Below are positions 18,449 through 28,293 of a stretch of 64,000 nt of DNA, in pieces. This stretch comes from Oscillospiraceae bacterium (GTDB lineage Bacteria; Bacillota; Clostridia; Oscillospirales; Ruminococcaceae). The position numbers and the translations under genes were made by a program. The stretch lies in NCBI GenBank assembly GCA_017399765.1, contig JAFQBH010000020.1:47299-111298 (forward strand), written 5' to 3'. Numbering within the stretch: the first letter of the stretch is position 1; every line of letters starts with the position of its first letter. Below the pieces are notes generated by a model. It did no database searches and had not been told where the DNA came from. It was given only the letters and a program-made list of their open reading frames with translations.

Positions 18449-19528
18449 ATGCCCGATTTAACTAAAATTCCAAGTTGGTTTCTCGGCGCGAATGCGCCGA
18501 AAGGATATTATTCAAAATTTGACCAGCTTTTTTTTGCTTCTCCGGAAGGAAAATGCTTTCTTTTAAAAGGTGGTCCCGGAACGGGGAAATCAACAATGCT
18601 CAAAAAAATTGCATCCGTGCTCGAAGAAAAAGATTTGAGCACGGAACTTATATTTTGTTCCGCGGATACGGATTCTCTCGATGCCGTAATAACTTCCGAC
18701 GGAAAAATTGTCGCCCTTGACGCAACTTTGCCCCATGCTGTGGAGCCGAAGTATCCCGGAATTTATGAAACACTTGTTTCGCTTTCGGATTGCTGGAATG
18801 AAGAAATTCTCCGCGAGCACGCAAAGGAAATTGCAGCCCTTTTCGACGGGAACCGAAAACTCCATGAGGAGGCAAGAAGATATATTTCCGCCGCGGCAAG
18901 CCTCCTTGATGAAGCGGCAAGGCTTGGAATGGATTCTGTTCACAAAGAAAAGGCGGAAAAAGCCGCAATAAGAATCTGCGCAAAAGAATTCGGAAAGAAA
19001 AACCAGCGCAGGGGATGTGAAAAACAAAGATTTCTTAGCGCCGTTACGGATAAAGGCGTATTTTTTATGAACAGAACCCCAAGTCTCCTTTGTAAAAAAA
19101 TCTATGCGGTTGAGGACGAAGCCGGCGCCGTTTCGCGGATTTTTATGAATGCGGTTAAAAAATCCGCCCTTGAGCATGGGCTCGATATCATTACCTGCAA
19201 GTGTCCGATTTTCCCGAACGAAAAAACAGAACATGTTTTTGTCCCTTCGCTGAAGCTCGGATTCGTTACAATAAACAAACGCCACAATCTGGAAATCGTT
19301 CCGGAAAGAATCATTCATGCGTCAAGATTTTATGATCCAAAGAAATACTCCCATCGCAAAACAAAAATCCGTTTTTCCCTTCGTTCAGCCGCAAAACTTA
19401 TTGAAGAAGCGGTTGCCTGCATGAAGGAGGCAAAATCCCTGCACGATGAACTGGAAACATTTTATATAAAAGCAATGGATTTTTCGCTTGTTGAAGAGAA
19501 AACCGCAAAAATTCTTGATTTAATCTGA
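18449..19528 (+). CDS. P-loop ATPase/nucleotide-binding protein (PRK06851-like)
   Basis: This 359-residue protein has Walker A KGGPGTGKSTMLKK near residue 47 and the opening WFLGANAPKGYYSKFDQLF, which resembles a conserved clostridial/bacillar ATPase family of unknown role (the family I know as PRK06851). No membrane segment or DNA-binding motif is evident. The start has an excellent GGAGGGAGGAG. It stands alone ahead of a bidirectional terminator. Function remains unknown; some members occur in spore-formers, but nothing here proves a sporulation role. Confidence 0.72.
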   Translation: MPDLTKIPSWFLGANAPKGYYSKFDQLFFASPEGKCFLLKGGPGTGKSTMLKKIASVLEEKDLSTELIFCSADTDSLDAVITSDGKIVALDATLPHAVEPKYPGIYETLVSLSDCWNEEILREHAKEIAALFDGNRKLHEEARRYISAAASLLDEAARLGMDSVHKEKAEKAAIRICAKEFGKKNQRRGCEKQRFLSAVTDKGVFFMNRTPSLLCKKIYAVEDEAGAVSRIFMNAVKKSALEHGLDIITCKCPIFPNEKTEHVFVPSLKLGFVTINKRHNLEIVPERIIHASRFYDPKKYSHRKTKIRFSLRSAAKLIEEAVACMKEAKSLHDELETFYIKAMDFSLVEEKTAKILDLI

Positions 19529-19530
19529 AA

Positions 19531-19567
19531 AATACGCCTGCATAAAAATGCAGGCGTATTTTTTTTA
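19531..19567. terminator. Bidirectional terminator before ktrA
   Basis: AATACGCCTGCAT/ATGCAGGCGTATT stem with T8 following; it also terminates ktrA from the other side. Confidence 0.85.
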
Positions 19568-20221
19568 TTTAATTGCTTTTCCGGCAATGCGAAAAATATC
19601 GTCGCTTTTTCCAAGCACAACAACGTGGTCAGATTTTCGGAATTCATAATCCGGTCCCGGCATGGGCTGAAGATGTTCCTTGTGCTTAATTGCGATGATG
19701 TTTATGCGGTATTCTTTCCGGATATTGAGTTCAAGAATATTTTTTCCTGCCCATTCCGGAAGAATAGGAATTTCATAAATCGAATATTCGCTTGTAAGTT
19801 CAATATAATCGAAAATGTTGTCAGAATTATAACGCATCGCAACGCTTTCCGCAATTTCCCTTTCCGGATAAATAACTTCGTTCGCGCCGATTTTCTTAAG
19901 AAATTCCGCCTGGATATCCCTTTTTGCTTTTGCAACAACGTGGCGTGCACCCAATTTTTTAACAAGGGAAGTGGTAACAAGGGAAGACTGAAAATCATCA
20001 CAGATTGTAACGAAACAAACATCAAACTGGTTTACCCCAAGGGAACGGATAACCGCTTCATCGGTGCAATCGCCAATCTGCGCATCGGTAAAAGTGTTGG
20101 AATATTTTTCAACAAGCGCTTCGTCCTTATCAATTACCATAACTTCGTTTCCAAGTTGTTGAAGTTTGTGGGCAAGATGTCTTCCAAATCTTCCAAGACC
20201 GAGAACAAGAATAGATTTCAT
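19565..20221 (-). CDS. ktrA: Potassium uptake regulatory subunit KtrA/TrkA
   Basis: KtrA is the cytoplasmic RCK octamer that gates the KtrB membrane channel in response to nucleotides. The N-terminal RCK-N domain has the Rossmann motif ILVLGLGRFGRHLA at residues 4-17 and the acidic VMVIDKDE that contacts NAD(H)/ATP. The C-terminal RCK-C domain begins near residue 135 and ends with SDHVVVLGKSDDI. Length (218) is standard. It is encoded 12 bases downstream of ktrB in one operon. Confidence 0.93.
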   Translation of the reverse strand: MKSILVLGLGRFGRHLAHKLQQLGNEVMVIDKDEALVEKYSNTFTDAQIGDCTDEAVIRSLGVNQFDVCFVTICDDFQSSLVTTSLVKKLGARHVVAKAKRDIQAEFLKKIGANEVIYPEREIAESVAMRYNSDNIFDYIELTSEYSIYEIPILPEWAGKNILELNIRKEYRINIIAIKHKEHLQPMPGPDYEFRKSDHVVVLGKSDDIFRIAGKAIK

Positions 20222-20233
20222 TTTATTTTCTCC

Positions 20234-21577
20234 TTAACCAATCAAAATATTTTCAACAGGGCGTTCCGTAAAAATGGGCGTTTGTTTTTCCGCAAGAACA
20301 AGAACAAGCGAAAGCCCGCCGATTCTTCCGAAGAACATAAGCAAAATCAAAAGCAATTTTGAAAAAACGGTAAGTTCCGCCGTTATTCCAACGGAAAGCC
20401 CAACTGTTCCGACAGCGGAAACGGTTTCATAAAGCATATCGGAAAGAGAAAAAGGTTCAATAATTGTCATTATTGCACAGGAAAGAATAATGGCGCAAAG
20501 ATAAATTGTGGAGATGGAAGTTGCTTGATGAACAACGTTTTCGGCAATGCGTTTTTTAAAAATAGTGACATTTTTAATGTTTCTTGCGGAAGCGATGGAG
20601 CTAAGTATTACAACAAGAATGGTAGTTGTTTTAACTCCGCCGGCGGTCGAAGCAGGGCTTCCGCCGATGAACATAAAAACGGAAGTAAAAAGCTTCCCTG
20701 CTTCGCTGAGCTCGTTTTGCGGAACGGTGCAAAAACCCGCGGTTCTTGTTGTTGTGGATTGGAACATTGCCGCAAGAATTTTTTCCGGAACGGACATTTC
20801 AGAAAAAGAAGCGTTCCATTCTGAAACGAGGAAAAAAACAAAACCGAATGAGAGAAGAATTGCGCTCGATAGAACAGCAAGTTTGCTGTGAAGACAATAG
20901 TTTCTGAAATTAAAACGGTGTTTTTCAAAATCGTCCCAAACAAGAAAACCTATTCCACCGGTTATAATCAGAGACATAAGAGTAAGGTTAACAAGCCAAT
21001 CACCGGAATATGATGAAAAAGAAGTTTCAGAACTGAATTGGCTCATAAGGTCAAAACCCGCATTGCAAAAAGCGGAAACCGAATGGAAAACAGAATAAAA
21101 AAGTCCTTCTCCGAAGGGCATTTCGCGGCAAAACCGAAAAGAAAGAACAAGCGCGCCCAATCCTTCGATAAGAAAAGTTCCAAAAATAATTTTTTTCATC
21201 ATGGAAACAACGCCGTGATATCTCATGTTTCCGGAAATCTGAACAAGGATTTTTCTTTCTCCGAGAGAAATTTTTTTCTTCAAAAAAACCGAAAAAATGG
21301 TGAAAATAGACATAAACCCAAGTCCGCCGATTTGTATCAGGAAAAGAAGAACAATTTGGCCGAAGCGCGACCAATAAAGATATGTGTCCTTTACTGCAAG
21401 ACCGGTTACACAGGTGGAACTTGTTGCGGTGAAAAGCGCGGTCAAAGGGTCTGTCCAGTTTCCGGTTTTTGACGAAACAGGAAGACAGAGCAAAAAAGTT
21501 CCTGAAAGAATTACAACCATAAAACCAAGCGCAAGAAATTGGGAATAGGTCAGTTTTTTATAAATTTTTCTGAACAT
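20234..21577 (-). CDS. ktrB: Potassium uptake transmembrane subunit KtrB/TrkH
   Basis: KtrB forms the K+-translocating pore. The four pore loops of this superfamily are visible as SSTCVTGLAV, HSVSAFCNAGFD, STTTRTAGF and SAVGTVGLSVG, each providing a selectivity-filter glycine, with eight or more membrane helices. I chose the ATG preceded by GAGGT (447 residues); the longer reading frame adds 14 residues without a binding site. It precedes ktrA. No c-di-AMP riboswitch was found upstream; the spacer toward clpC is AT-rich. Confidence 0.93.
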   Translation of the reverse strand: MFRKIYKKLTYSQFLALGFMVVILSGTFLLCLPVSSKTGNWTDPLTALFTATSSTCVTGLAVKDTYLYWSRFGQIVLLFLIQIGGLGFMSIFTIFSVFLKKKISLGERKILVQISGNMRYHGVVSMMKKIIFGTFLIEGLGALVLSFRFCREMPFGEGLFYSVFHSVSAFCNAGFDLMSQFSSETSFSSYSGDWLVNLTLMSLIITGGIGFLVWDDFEKHRFNFRNYCLHSKLAVLSSAILLSFGFVFFLVSEWNASFSEMSVPEKILAAMFQSTTTRTAGFCTVPQNELSEAGKLFTSVFMFIGGSPASTAGGVKTTTILVVILSSIASARNIKNVTIFKKRIAENVVHQATSISTIYLCAIILSCAIMTIIEPFSLSDMLYETVSAVGTVGLSVGITAELTVFSKLLLILLMFFGRIGGLSLVLVLAEKQTPIFTERPVENILIG

Positions 21578-21776
21578 TTCAAACCTCGAAAAAAAGTTTA
21601 TATCTAATGTTAACACCAAAATCTGAATTTGTCACTAAAAACAAAAAGAGTTTCAATTATTTATAAAAAACTTCAAAATAACTTCTTTGTTGTTATGCAA
21701 ATTTTCCCTTTTTGAATAACCGAAATTTAACCGACAATATTAAAATGTGTAAGTTATATGAAAAGCGAGGTTCAAG

Positions 21777-24047
<2,271 letters not shown>

Positions 24048-24050
24048 AAA

Positions 24051-24080
24051 AATCCCGTCCTTTCCGGACGGGATTTTTTT
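24051..24080. terminator. Bidirectional terminator between clpC and ridA
   Basis: AATCCCGTCC-TTTC-CGGACGGGATT stem with a T7 tail. Confidence 0.85.
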
Positions 24081-24083
24081 ATA

Positions 24084-24458
24084 TCATTTAAGCGCAATGG
24101 CTTCGATTTCGATGGAAACACCTTTCGGAAGGGCCGCAACTTGAACACAGCTTCTTGCGGGATAGGGTTCTTTAAAAAATTCGGAATAAACTGCGTTGAT
24201 AGCCCCGAACTGTGCCATATCTGTGATGAAAACGGTGGTTTTGATAACTTTATCAAAACTACTTCCGCCTGCTTCAACAACTGCTTTAAGGTTAAGAAGA
24301 GCCTGTCTTGTCTGTTCGGAAATATCGGAACTTACGCTTCCGTCCGGAGCGACCGGAATCTGGCCGCTGGTGAAAATCATTTCACCAAGATCGATAGCCT
24401 GGGAATAAGGACCGATTGCTGCGGGTGCGTTATCGGTGTGAATCATTTTCTTTTCCAT
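24084..24458 (-). CDS. ridA: RidA family enamine/imine deaminase
   Basis: RidA hydrolyses reactive 2-aminoacrylate and related enamines released by PLP enzymes. Family signatures are AAIGPYSQAIDLGEMIFTSGQIP near the start, the central NLKAVVEAGGSSFDKVIKTTVFITDM, and the catalytic-site arginine in PARSCVQVAALPKGVSIEIEAIA. The ATG behind GGAGG gives 124 residues, the normal size. It stands 19 bases after the upstream ABC gene, which ends just before it on the same strand. Confidence 0.94.
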   Translation of the reverse strand: MEKKMIHTDNAPAAIGPYSQAIDLGEMIFTSGQIPVAPDGSVSSDISEQTRQALLNLKAVVEAGGSSFDKVIKTTVFITDMAQFGAINAVYSEFFKEPYPARSCVQVAALPKGVSIEIEAIALK

Positions 24459-24477
24459 GTTTTCCTCCATTTTTTAA

Positions 24478-25182
24478 TTACCATTCAATGTCTTCAACAA
24501 GCATTGGGTTTTGGTTTACAACGTTGCTTTCAACTTTGCCGCTTCTCATGCGTATAACGCGGTCTGCCATGGGCGCAAGAGCACCGTTGTGGGTAATAAG
24601 AACAACGGTCATGTTGTTTTTTCGGGAAGTTTCCTGTAAAAGGGAAAGGACCATTTTGCCGGTTACATAGTCAAGGGCACCGGTGGGTTCGTCGCAAAGA
24701 AGAAGTTTCGGGCTTTTTGCAAGGGCTCTTGCAATGGCAACGCGCTGCTGTTCGCCGCCGGAAAGCTGGGCGGGAAAGTTGTTTTTGCGGTCTTTAAGCC
24801 CAACCTGTTCAAGAACCTCGTCAACATCCATGTGGTTATCACAAATCTGTGTGGCAAGTTCAACGTTTTCTTTGGCGGTAAGGTTTTGAATAAGATTATA
24901 GAACTGAAAAACAAAACCGACGTCGTTCCTGCGGTACATGATAAGCTCTTTTTCGGAAAGTTTATCAACGGATCTTCCGGCAACGGTAATGCTTCCTTCG
25001 TTGCAGGTATCAATTCCGCCGAGCATATTTAAAACGGTGGTTTTTCCTGCGCCGGAAGCACCGAGGATAACGGCAAATTCACCTTCTTCAATGTTGAAAC
25101 TGACCCCATCTGCGGCGCTGACAACGCTTTCTCCCATTTGATAGCGTTTATAAACGTCTTTGAATTCAATATAGGAAGACAA
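24478..25182 (-). CDS. ABC transporter ATP-binding protein, LolD/MacB-like, without permease
   Basis: It has Walker [10 protein letters not shown] near residue 42, Q-loop VFQFYNLI, signature [15 protein letters not shown] and Walker [13 protein letters not shown], with [17 protein letters not shown] as in the FtsE/LolD/MacB group that drives FtsX-type permeases. The TTG start is supported by AGAAGG ten bases upstream, giving 234 residues; longer readings run into the tRNA terminator. No FtsX-like permease gene is adjacent, which is unusual, because the ATPase normally pairs with one. It may work with a permease encoded elsewhere. Confidence 0.85.
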   Translation of the reverse strand: MSSYIEFKDVYKRYQMGESVVSAADGVSFNIEEGEFAVILGASGAGKTTVLNMLGGIDTCNEGSITVAGRSVDKLSEKELIMYRRNDVGFVFQFYNLIQNLTAKENVELATQICDNHMDVDEVLEQVGLKDRKNNFPAQLSGGEQQRVAIARALAKSPKLLLCDEPTGALDYVTGKMVLSLLQETSRKNNMTVVLITHNGALAPMADRVIRMRSGKVESNVVNQNPMLVEDIEW

Positions 25183-25212
25183 TTTTAAATAACCTTCTTT
25201 TAAAAAATTTTT

Positions 25213-25252
25213 GGAAAAGCAAAAGAGAACCGATTTGACGGTTCTCTTTTGC
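25213..25252 (-). terminator. Terminator of the tRNA-Gly transcript
   Basis: GCAAAAGAGAACCG and CGGTTCTCTTTTGC form a perfect 14-bp stem with a six-base loop; on the minus strand TTTTCC follows. It separates the tRNA from the ABC gene. Confidence 0.82.
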
Positions 25253-25287
25253 ACTATACAACAACACGTCTGAAAACGGCATAAATC

Positions 25288-25361
25288 TGGAGCAGGCAAC
25301 GGGAATCGAACCCGCCTCTGTGGCTTGGGAAGCGACCGTTCTACCGATGAACTATGCCTGC
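25288..25361 (-). tRNA. tRNA-Gly, anticodon CCC
   Basis: The minus strand folds as a cloverleaf: acceptor GCAGGCA/TGCCTGC, D-arm GTTC/GAAC, anticodon loop TTCCCAA, T-arm GCGGG-TTCGATT-CCCGT, then T and an encoded CCA end. The anticodon reads CCC, decoding GGG. One oddity is a C-C mismatch in the third pair of the anticodon stem (GTCGC against GCCAC). A strong promoter and a terminator frame it as a single-tRNA unit. Confidence 0.9.
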
Positions 25362-25372
25362 GAATATAGAAT

Positions 25373-25401
25373 ATTATGTTGCATTTTTAAAAAAATGTCA
25401 A
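25373..25401 (-). promoter_or_regulatory. Strong promoter of tRNA-Gly
   Basis: On the minus strand TTGACA and CATAAT are separated by 17 bases, 12 bases ahead of the tRNA 5' end. Confidence 0.8.
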
Positions 25402-25437
25402 GATGAAAACTGTCGCAACTTTTAATAAAATCTTAAA

Positions 25438-25466
25438 TTGACAAAAAACGCCTTTAGGCTTATTCT
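25438..25466 (+). promoter_or_regulatory. Promoter of the aldo/keto reductase gene
   Basis: TTGACA and TATTCT are separated by 17 bases. The spacer contains a short CGCCTTTAGGC near-palindrome that might be an operator. Confidence 0.65.
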
Positions 25467-25499
25467 TAAAACAGACAAAGTTTTTCGGAGGTAGAAAAA

Positions 25500-26525
25500 A
25501 TGAAAACCATAACCCTCGGTTCAACAGGAATTGTAACGCCCCAAAACGCTTTCGGTGCATTGCCGGTACAGCGTGACGATATGGAAACCGCGGTAAAAAT
25601 CCTTCGCAGAGCATACGAAGGCGGAATGACCTTTTTCGATACCGCAAGAGCCTATACCGACAGCGAAGAAAAAATCGGAAACGCCCTTTCCGATATCCGC
25701 GAAAAAATCTTTATAGCGACAAAAACAGCCGCAAAAACTCCGGAAGATTTTTGGAAAGACCTTGAAACTTCCCTTCGCCTTATGAAAACCGATTACGTCG
25801 ATATCTACCAGTTCCACCAGGCTTCCCAATGCTATAAACCCGGCGACGGAACCGGAATGTATGAAGCTATGCTTGAAGCAAAAGCGCAGGGAAAGGTTCG
25901 CCATATCGGAATAACCGCACATAAAATAAAAATTGCGGAAGAAGCGGTTGAAAGCGGGCTTTATGAAACTCTTCAGTTCCCGCTTAGCTATCTTTCCGGC
26001 GAACAGGAACTTAACCTTGTAAAAAGATGCAAAGAGCAAAATATGGGCTTCATCGCAATGAAAGCTCTTGCCGGCGGACTTATCAACAATTCCGCCGCCG
26101 CTTTTGCCTGGATGCAGCAGTTCGATAATGTTCTTCCGATCTGGGGAATCCAGCGCATGACCGAGCTTGAAGAATTCCTCGGATATTTTGAAAATCCGGC
26201 GGAAATGAAAGGCGAACTCCTTGAAACAATTGAAAAAGACAGAGCGGAACTTGCGGGAGATTTCTGCCGCGGATGCGGTTACTGCATGCCCTGTCCCGCG
26301 GGAATAAAAATCAACGACTGCGCAAGAATGTCCCTTATGATCCGCCGCGCACCTTCAAAAGGCTGGGTTTCCGAAGAATGGCAGGCGGAAATGGCAAAAA
26401 TCGAAGACTGCATCCACTGCGGAAAATGTCATACAAAATGTCCCTATGGTCTCAACGCCGCGGAACTTCTTGTTAAAAATCTTGAGGATTACAAAAAAAT
26501 AATCGCCGGGGAAATCAAAGTTTAA
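25500..26525 (+). CDS. Aldo/keto reductase with C-terminal 4Fe-4S clusters
   Basis: The N-terminal 230 residues form an AKR barrel (TFFDTARAYTDSEEKIGNAL, catalytic Tyr in AYTDS, FHQ in YQFHQASQ). The C-terminal 100 residues carry two cysteine clusters, CRGCGYCMPCPAG near residue 259 and CIHCGKCHTKCPYGL near residue 305, typical of the ferredoxin-fused AKRs of anaerobes. It probably reduces an aldehyde or ketone with electrons from ferredoxin or NAD(P)H. The ATG follows CGGAGGT. The true substrate is unknown. Confidence 0.9.
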   Translation: MKTITLGSTGIVTPQNAFGALPVQRDDMETAVKILRRAYEGGMTFFDTARAYTDSEEKIGNALSDIREKIFIATKTAAKTPEDFWKDLETSLRLMKTDYVDIYQFHQASQCYKPGDGTGMYEAMLEAKAQGKVRHIGITAHKIKIAEEAVESGLYETLQFPLSYLSGEQELNLVKRCKEQNMGFIAMKALAGGLINNSAAAFAWMQQFDNVLPIWGIQRMTELEEFLGYFENPAEMKGELLETIEKDRAELAGDFCRGCGYCMPCPAGIKINDCARMSLMIRRAPSKGWVSEEWQAEMAKIEDCIHCGKCHTKCPYGLNAAELLVKNLEDYKKIIAGEIKV

Positions 26526-26527
26526 TG

Positions 26528-26577
26528 ACCTCCCTCTGATGAGGGAGGTGCCGAATGTAATGAGGCGGAGGGAGAGA
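26528..26577. repeat. Left end repeat of the DUF559 element
   Basis: ACCTCCCTC-TGAT-GAGGGAGGT forms a hairpin, followed by a spacer and GGCGGAGGGAGAGA. The GGAGGGAG serves as the Shine-Dalgarno for the enclosed gene. Confidence 0.75.
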
Positions 26578-26579
26578 AT

Positions 26580-26948
26580 ATGATAGAATATAATAAAAAT
26601 AATATTCCGGCCGCCAGATCTTTACGGAAAAATATGACTCCGTGGGAAAAGAAATTGTGGTATCAATTTTTAAGGAACTATCCTATTCGTTTTCAAAGGC
26701 AAAAAGCAATAGGCGAATATATAGTGGATTTTTACTGTGCAAAAGCGAAACTCATAGTGGAAATAGACGGAAAAGAACATTTTGAAAAAGAAATATACAC
26801 AAGGGATTTGATCAGGACGGAAGAACTTGAAAAATTCGGATTAAAGGTAATAAGAATTTCTAATTTCGATATTTATTATAAATTCGAAGATGTATGTAAA
26901 TATATTGATTCCGAGGTGAAAAATCTCTCCCTCAGTCAGCAATGCTGA
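26580..26948 (+). CDS. DUF559 / Vsr-like endonuclease-domain protein
   Basis: This 122-residue protein has the DUF559 layout: ARSLRKNMTPWEKKLWYQF (residues 12-30), then RFQRQKAIGEYIVDFYCAKAKLIVEIDGKEH. The Asp of VDFY, the Glu of VEID and a later Glu match the PD-(D/E)xK/Vsr nuclease fold. It is predicted to cut or nick DNA, but no substrate is known for the family. The ATG is four bases after the repeat-borne GGAGGGAGAG. The C-terminus LSLSQQC is read from the right repeat. Its A-rich codon use differs from the GAA/CTT-rich neighbours, in line with recent arrival. Confidence 0.85.
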   Translation: MIEYNKNNIPAARSLRKNMTPWEKKLWYQFLRNYPIRFQRQKAIGEYIVDFYCAKAKLIVEIDGKEHFEKEIYTRDLIRTEELEKFGLKVIRISNFDIYYKFEDVCKYIDSEVKNLSLSQQC

Positions 26949-26971
26949 CAGCTCCCTCATCAGAGGGAGCT
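26924..26971. repeat. Right end repeat of the DUF559 element
   Basis: TCTCTCCCTC, then the GTCAGC-AAT-GCTGAC hairpin, then CTCCCTC-ATCA-GAGGGAG. It is inverted relative to the left end; only the central hairpin differs. Confidence 0.75.
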
Positions 26972-26993
26972 TATGGAGAAAGGAGTTGATTTA

Positions 26994-27728
26994 ATGCCGA
27001 AAGATTTTGAAATAAAACGAAAAGTCCTTGTAAAATATAACGGAAAATCAAAGAATCCGGTAATTCCGGAAGGCGTTGTGAAAATCGGAAAAAGCGCCTT
27101 TGAGGTGGCGGAAATAGATTCTGTAACGATTCCGGAAACCGTTAAGGAAATCGGTGAAGATGCTTTTCGCGGTTCGGATATTCGGGAAATTGAAATTCCG
27201 GAAACGGTAACAAAAATCGGAAAGGAAGTATTTTTCCTTTGTGAGAATCTCCGGAAAATAAAAATTTCCGGAAAAATCGAAGGGGAAGTTCCGCGGATTT
27301 TCTGCATCTGCAAAAGGCTTTCGGAAATTGAAATTCCAAAAGATATGCCGAGAGCAAGCGGAATTTTAAGCGGATCGGCAATTAAAAAAGCCGAACTTCT
27401 TCCTACGGAAACGGAAATAAAGGATCTTGCATTTATCGGCTGCTGGAAACTTCAGGAAATAACAATTCCCGAAGGAGTTACAAAAATCGGTTACGGAGCT
27501 TTTTCAACCTGCGAAAGCCTTCGGAAAATCGTTCTTCCGGAAGGCCTTGAGGAAATCTGCGATAAAGCATTTTACGGCTGCAGGAATTTAAGGACCGTTG
27601 TTGTTCCGAAAAGCCTTAAGTATGTCGGCACAGGCGCATTTGCGGATTGCCCCAATCTCGGAGTAAGAACAATTTCAAAACTTGAAGGGAAAGGGGAAGA
27701 TATCTATGCAGAAGACGCATGGGATTAA
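26994..27728 (+). CDS. BspA-type leucine-rich repeat protein (LRR_5)
   Basis: The protein is built from about eight repeats of the form I-P-E-x-V-x-x-I-G-x-x-A-F, for example VIPEGVVKIGKSAF, TIPETVKEIGEDAF and TIPEGVTKIGYGAF, which are the BspA/Treponema-type LRR. Such domains bind proteins, often on the cell surface, but no signal peptide is present, so this copy may be intracellular. The ATG behind AAAGGAG gives 244 residues. The Shine-Dalgarno lies just beyond the DUF559 element. The end overlaps the next gene. Confidence 0.85.
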   Translation: MPKDFEIKRKVLVKYNGKSKNPVIPEGVVKIGKSAFEVAEIDSVTIPETVKEIGEDAFRGSDIREIEIPETVTKIGKEVFFLCENLRKIKISGKIEGEVPRIFCICKRLSEIEIPKDMPRASGILSGSAIKKAELLPTETEIKDLAFIGCWKLQEITIPEGVTKIGYGAFSTCESLRKIVLPEGLEEICDKAFYGCRNLRTVVVPKSLKYVGTGAFADCPNLGVRTISKLEGKGEDIYAEDAWD

Positions 27729-28209
27729 AATTGACAAAAGAAAAATTGCGGTTTTATCAATAATTGCCGCCGTTTTGCTGGTTATGGCAATATATTTCTT
27801 TCCGCGTCCGATAGAAAGCGCTTTTGATTCTCCGGTAAATGAAAACTGCGTAATACATATCAGCCAGAAAAAATTCACCTCCGCTTCAAAAGGTCCTTTG
27901 GATCTGGAAAGATATTCGGTTGAATGTACTCCGGAAAACGGACTGAATGAAAAATTACTGGAAATTTTGAGCAATGAAAAGATTGTAAATTTACCAAAAA
28001 ACCTTCTCCCCTGGAAAATCAAACGATACAGCGGCAATATCTGGTTCGATATAGCTATAGCAAGACCGGATAATACTGCGGAATGGATATATATCGGAGA
28101 TAACGAACTGTTTTTCAGTAAAGATGAGATGAAGTTTTATTATATAAACCGCTCGCTTGGAAATGCTCTTGATGAATTTGTAAGCGAATACGGAACAAAA
28201 ACCGAATAA
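27706..28209 (+). CDS. Hypothetical single-pass membrane protein
   Basis: The 167-residue product has a basic N-terminus (KIDKRK), one hydrophobic helix (residues about 15-33) and an extracytoplasmic domain of some 130 residues. I do not recognise the domain. The gene overlaps the end of the LRR gene by 23 bases and uses AAGGGGA as its binding site, so it is likely coupled to it. A TTG 24 bases upstream is an alternative start. Confidence 0.7.
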   Translation: MQKTHGIKIDKRKIAVLSIIAAVLLVMAIYFFPRPIESAFDSPVNENCVIHISQKKFTSASKGPLDLERYSVECTPENGLNEKLLEILSNEKIVNLPKNLLPWKIKRYSGNIWFDIAIARPDNTAEWIYIGDNELFFSKDEMKFYYINRSLGNALDEFVSEYGTKTE

Positions 28210-28218
28210 AAAAATAAA

Positions 28219-28247
28219 AAAGCATCTGCAGGGCAGATGCTTTTTTA
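28219..28247 (+). terminator. Terminator after the LRR operon
   Basis: AAGCATCTGC-AGG-GCAGATGCTT stem followed by T4. Confidence 0.82.
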
Positions 28248-28293
28248 TTCCCGCAAAGGGAATAACTAAAAGAAGAAAAGGAGTAAAAAAATC

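Larger units (their letters stand above)
26528..26971 (+). mobile_element. DUF559 mini-element bounded by inverted palindromic repeats
   Basis: A 444-bp unit holds a single nuclease-like gene between inversely oriented end repeats. The outer 18 bases CTCCCTCTGATGAGGGAG (left) and CTCCCTCATCAGAGGGAG (right) are reverse complements, and each is itself a hairpin. A second block, GAGGGAGAGA, matches TCTCTCCCTC on the right. The left repeat supplies the gene's ribosome binding site and the right repeat encodes its last codons and stop. No transposase is present. Mobility is inferred from the architecture. Confidence 0.6.

Noticed and set aside
26971-27728. LRR repeats as a possible DNA repeat array or CRISPR
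   Set aside because: The periodicity is that of the encoded BspA-type protein repeats; there is no constant direct repeat with unique spacers.
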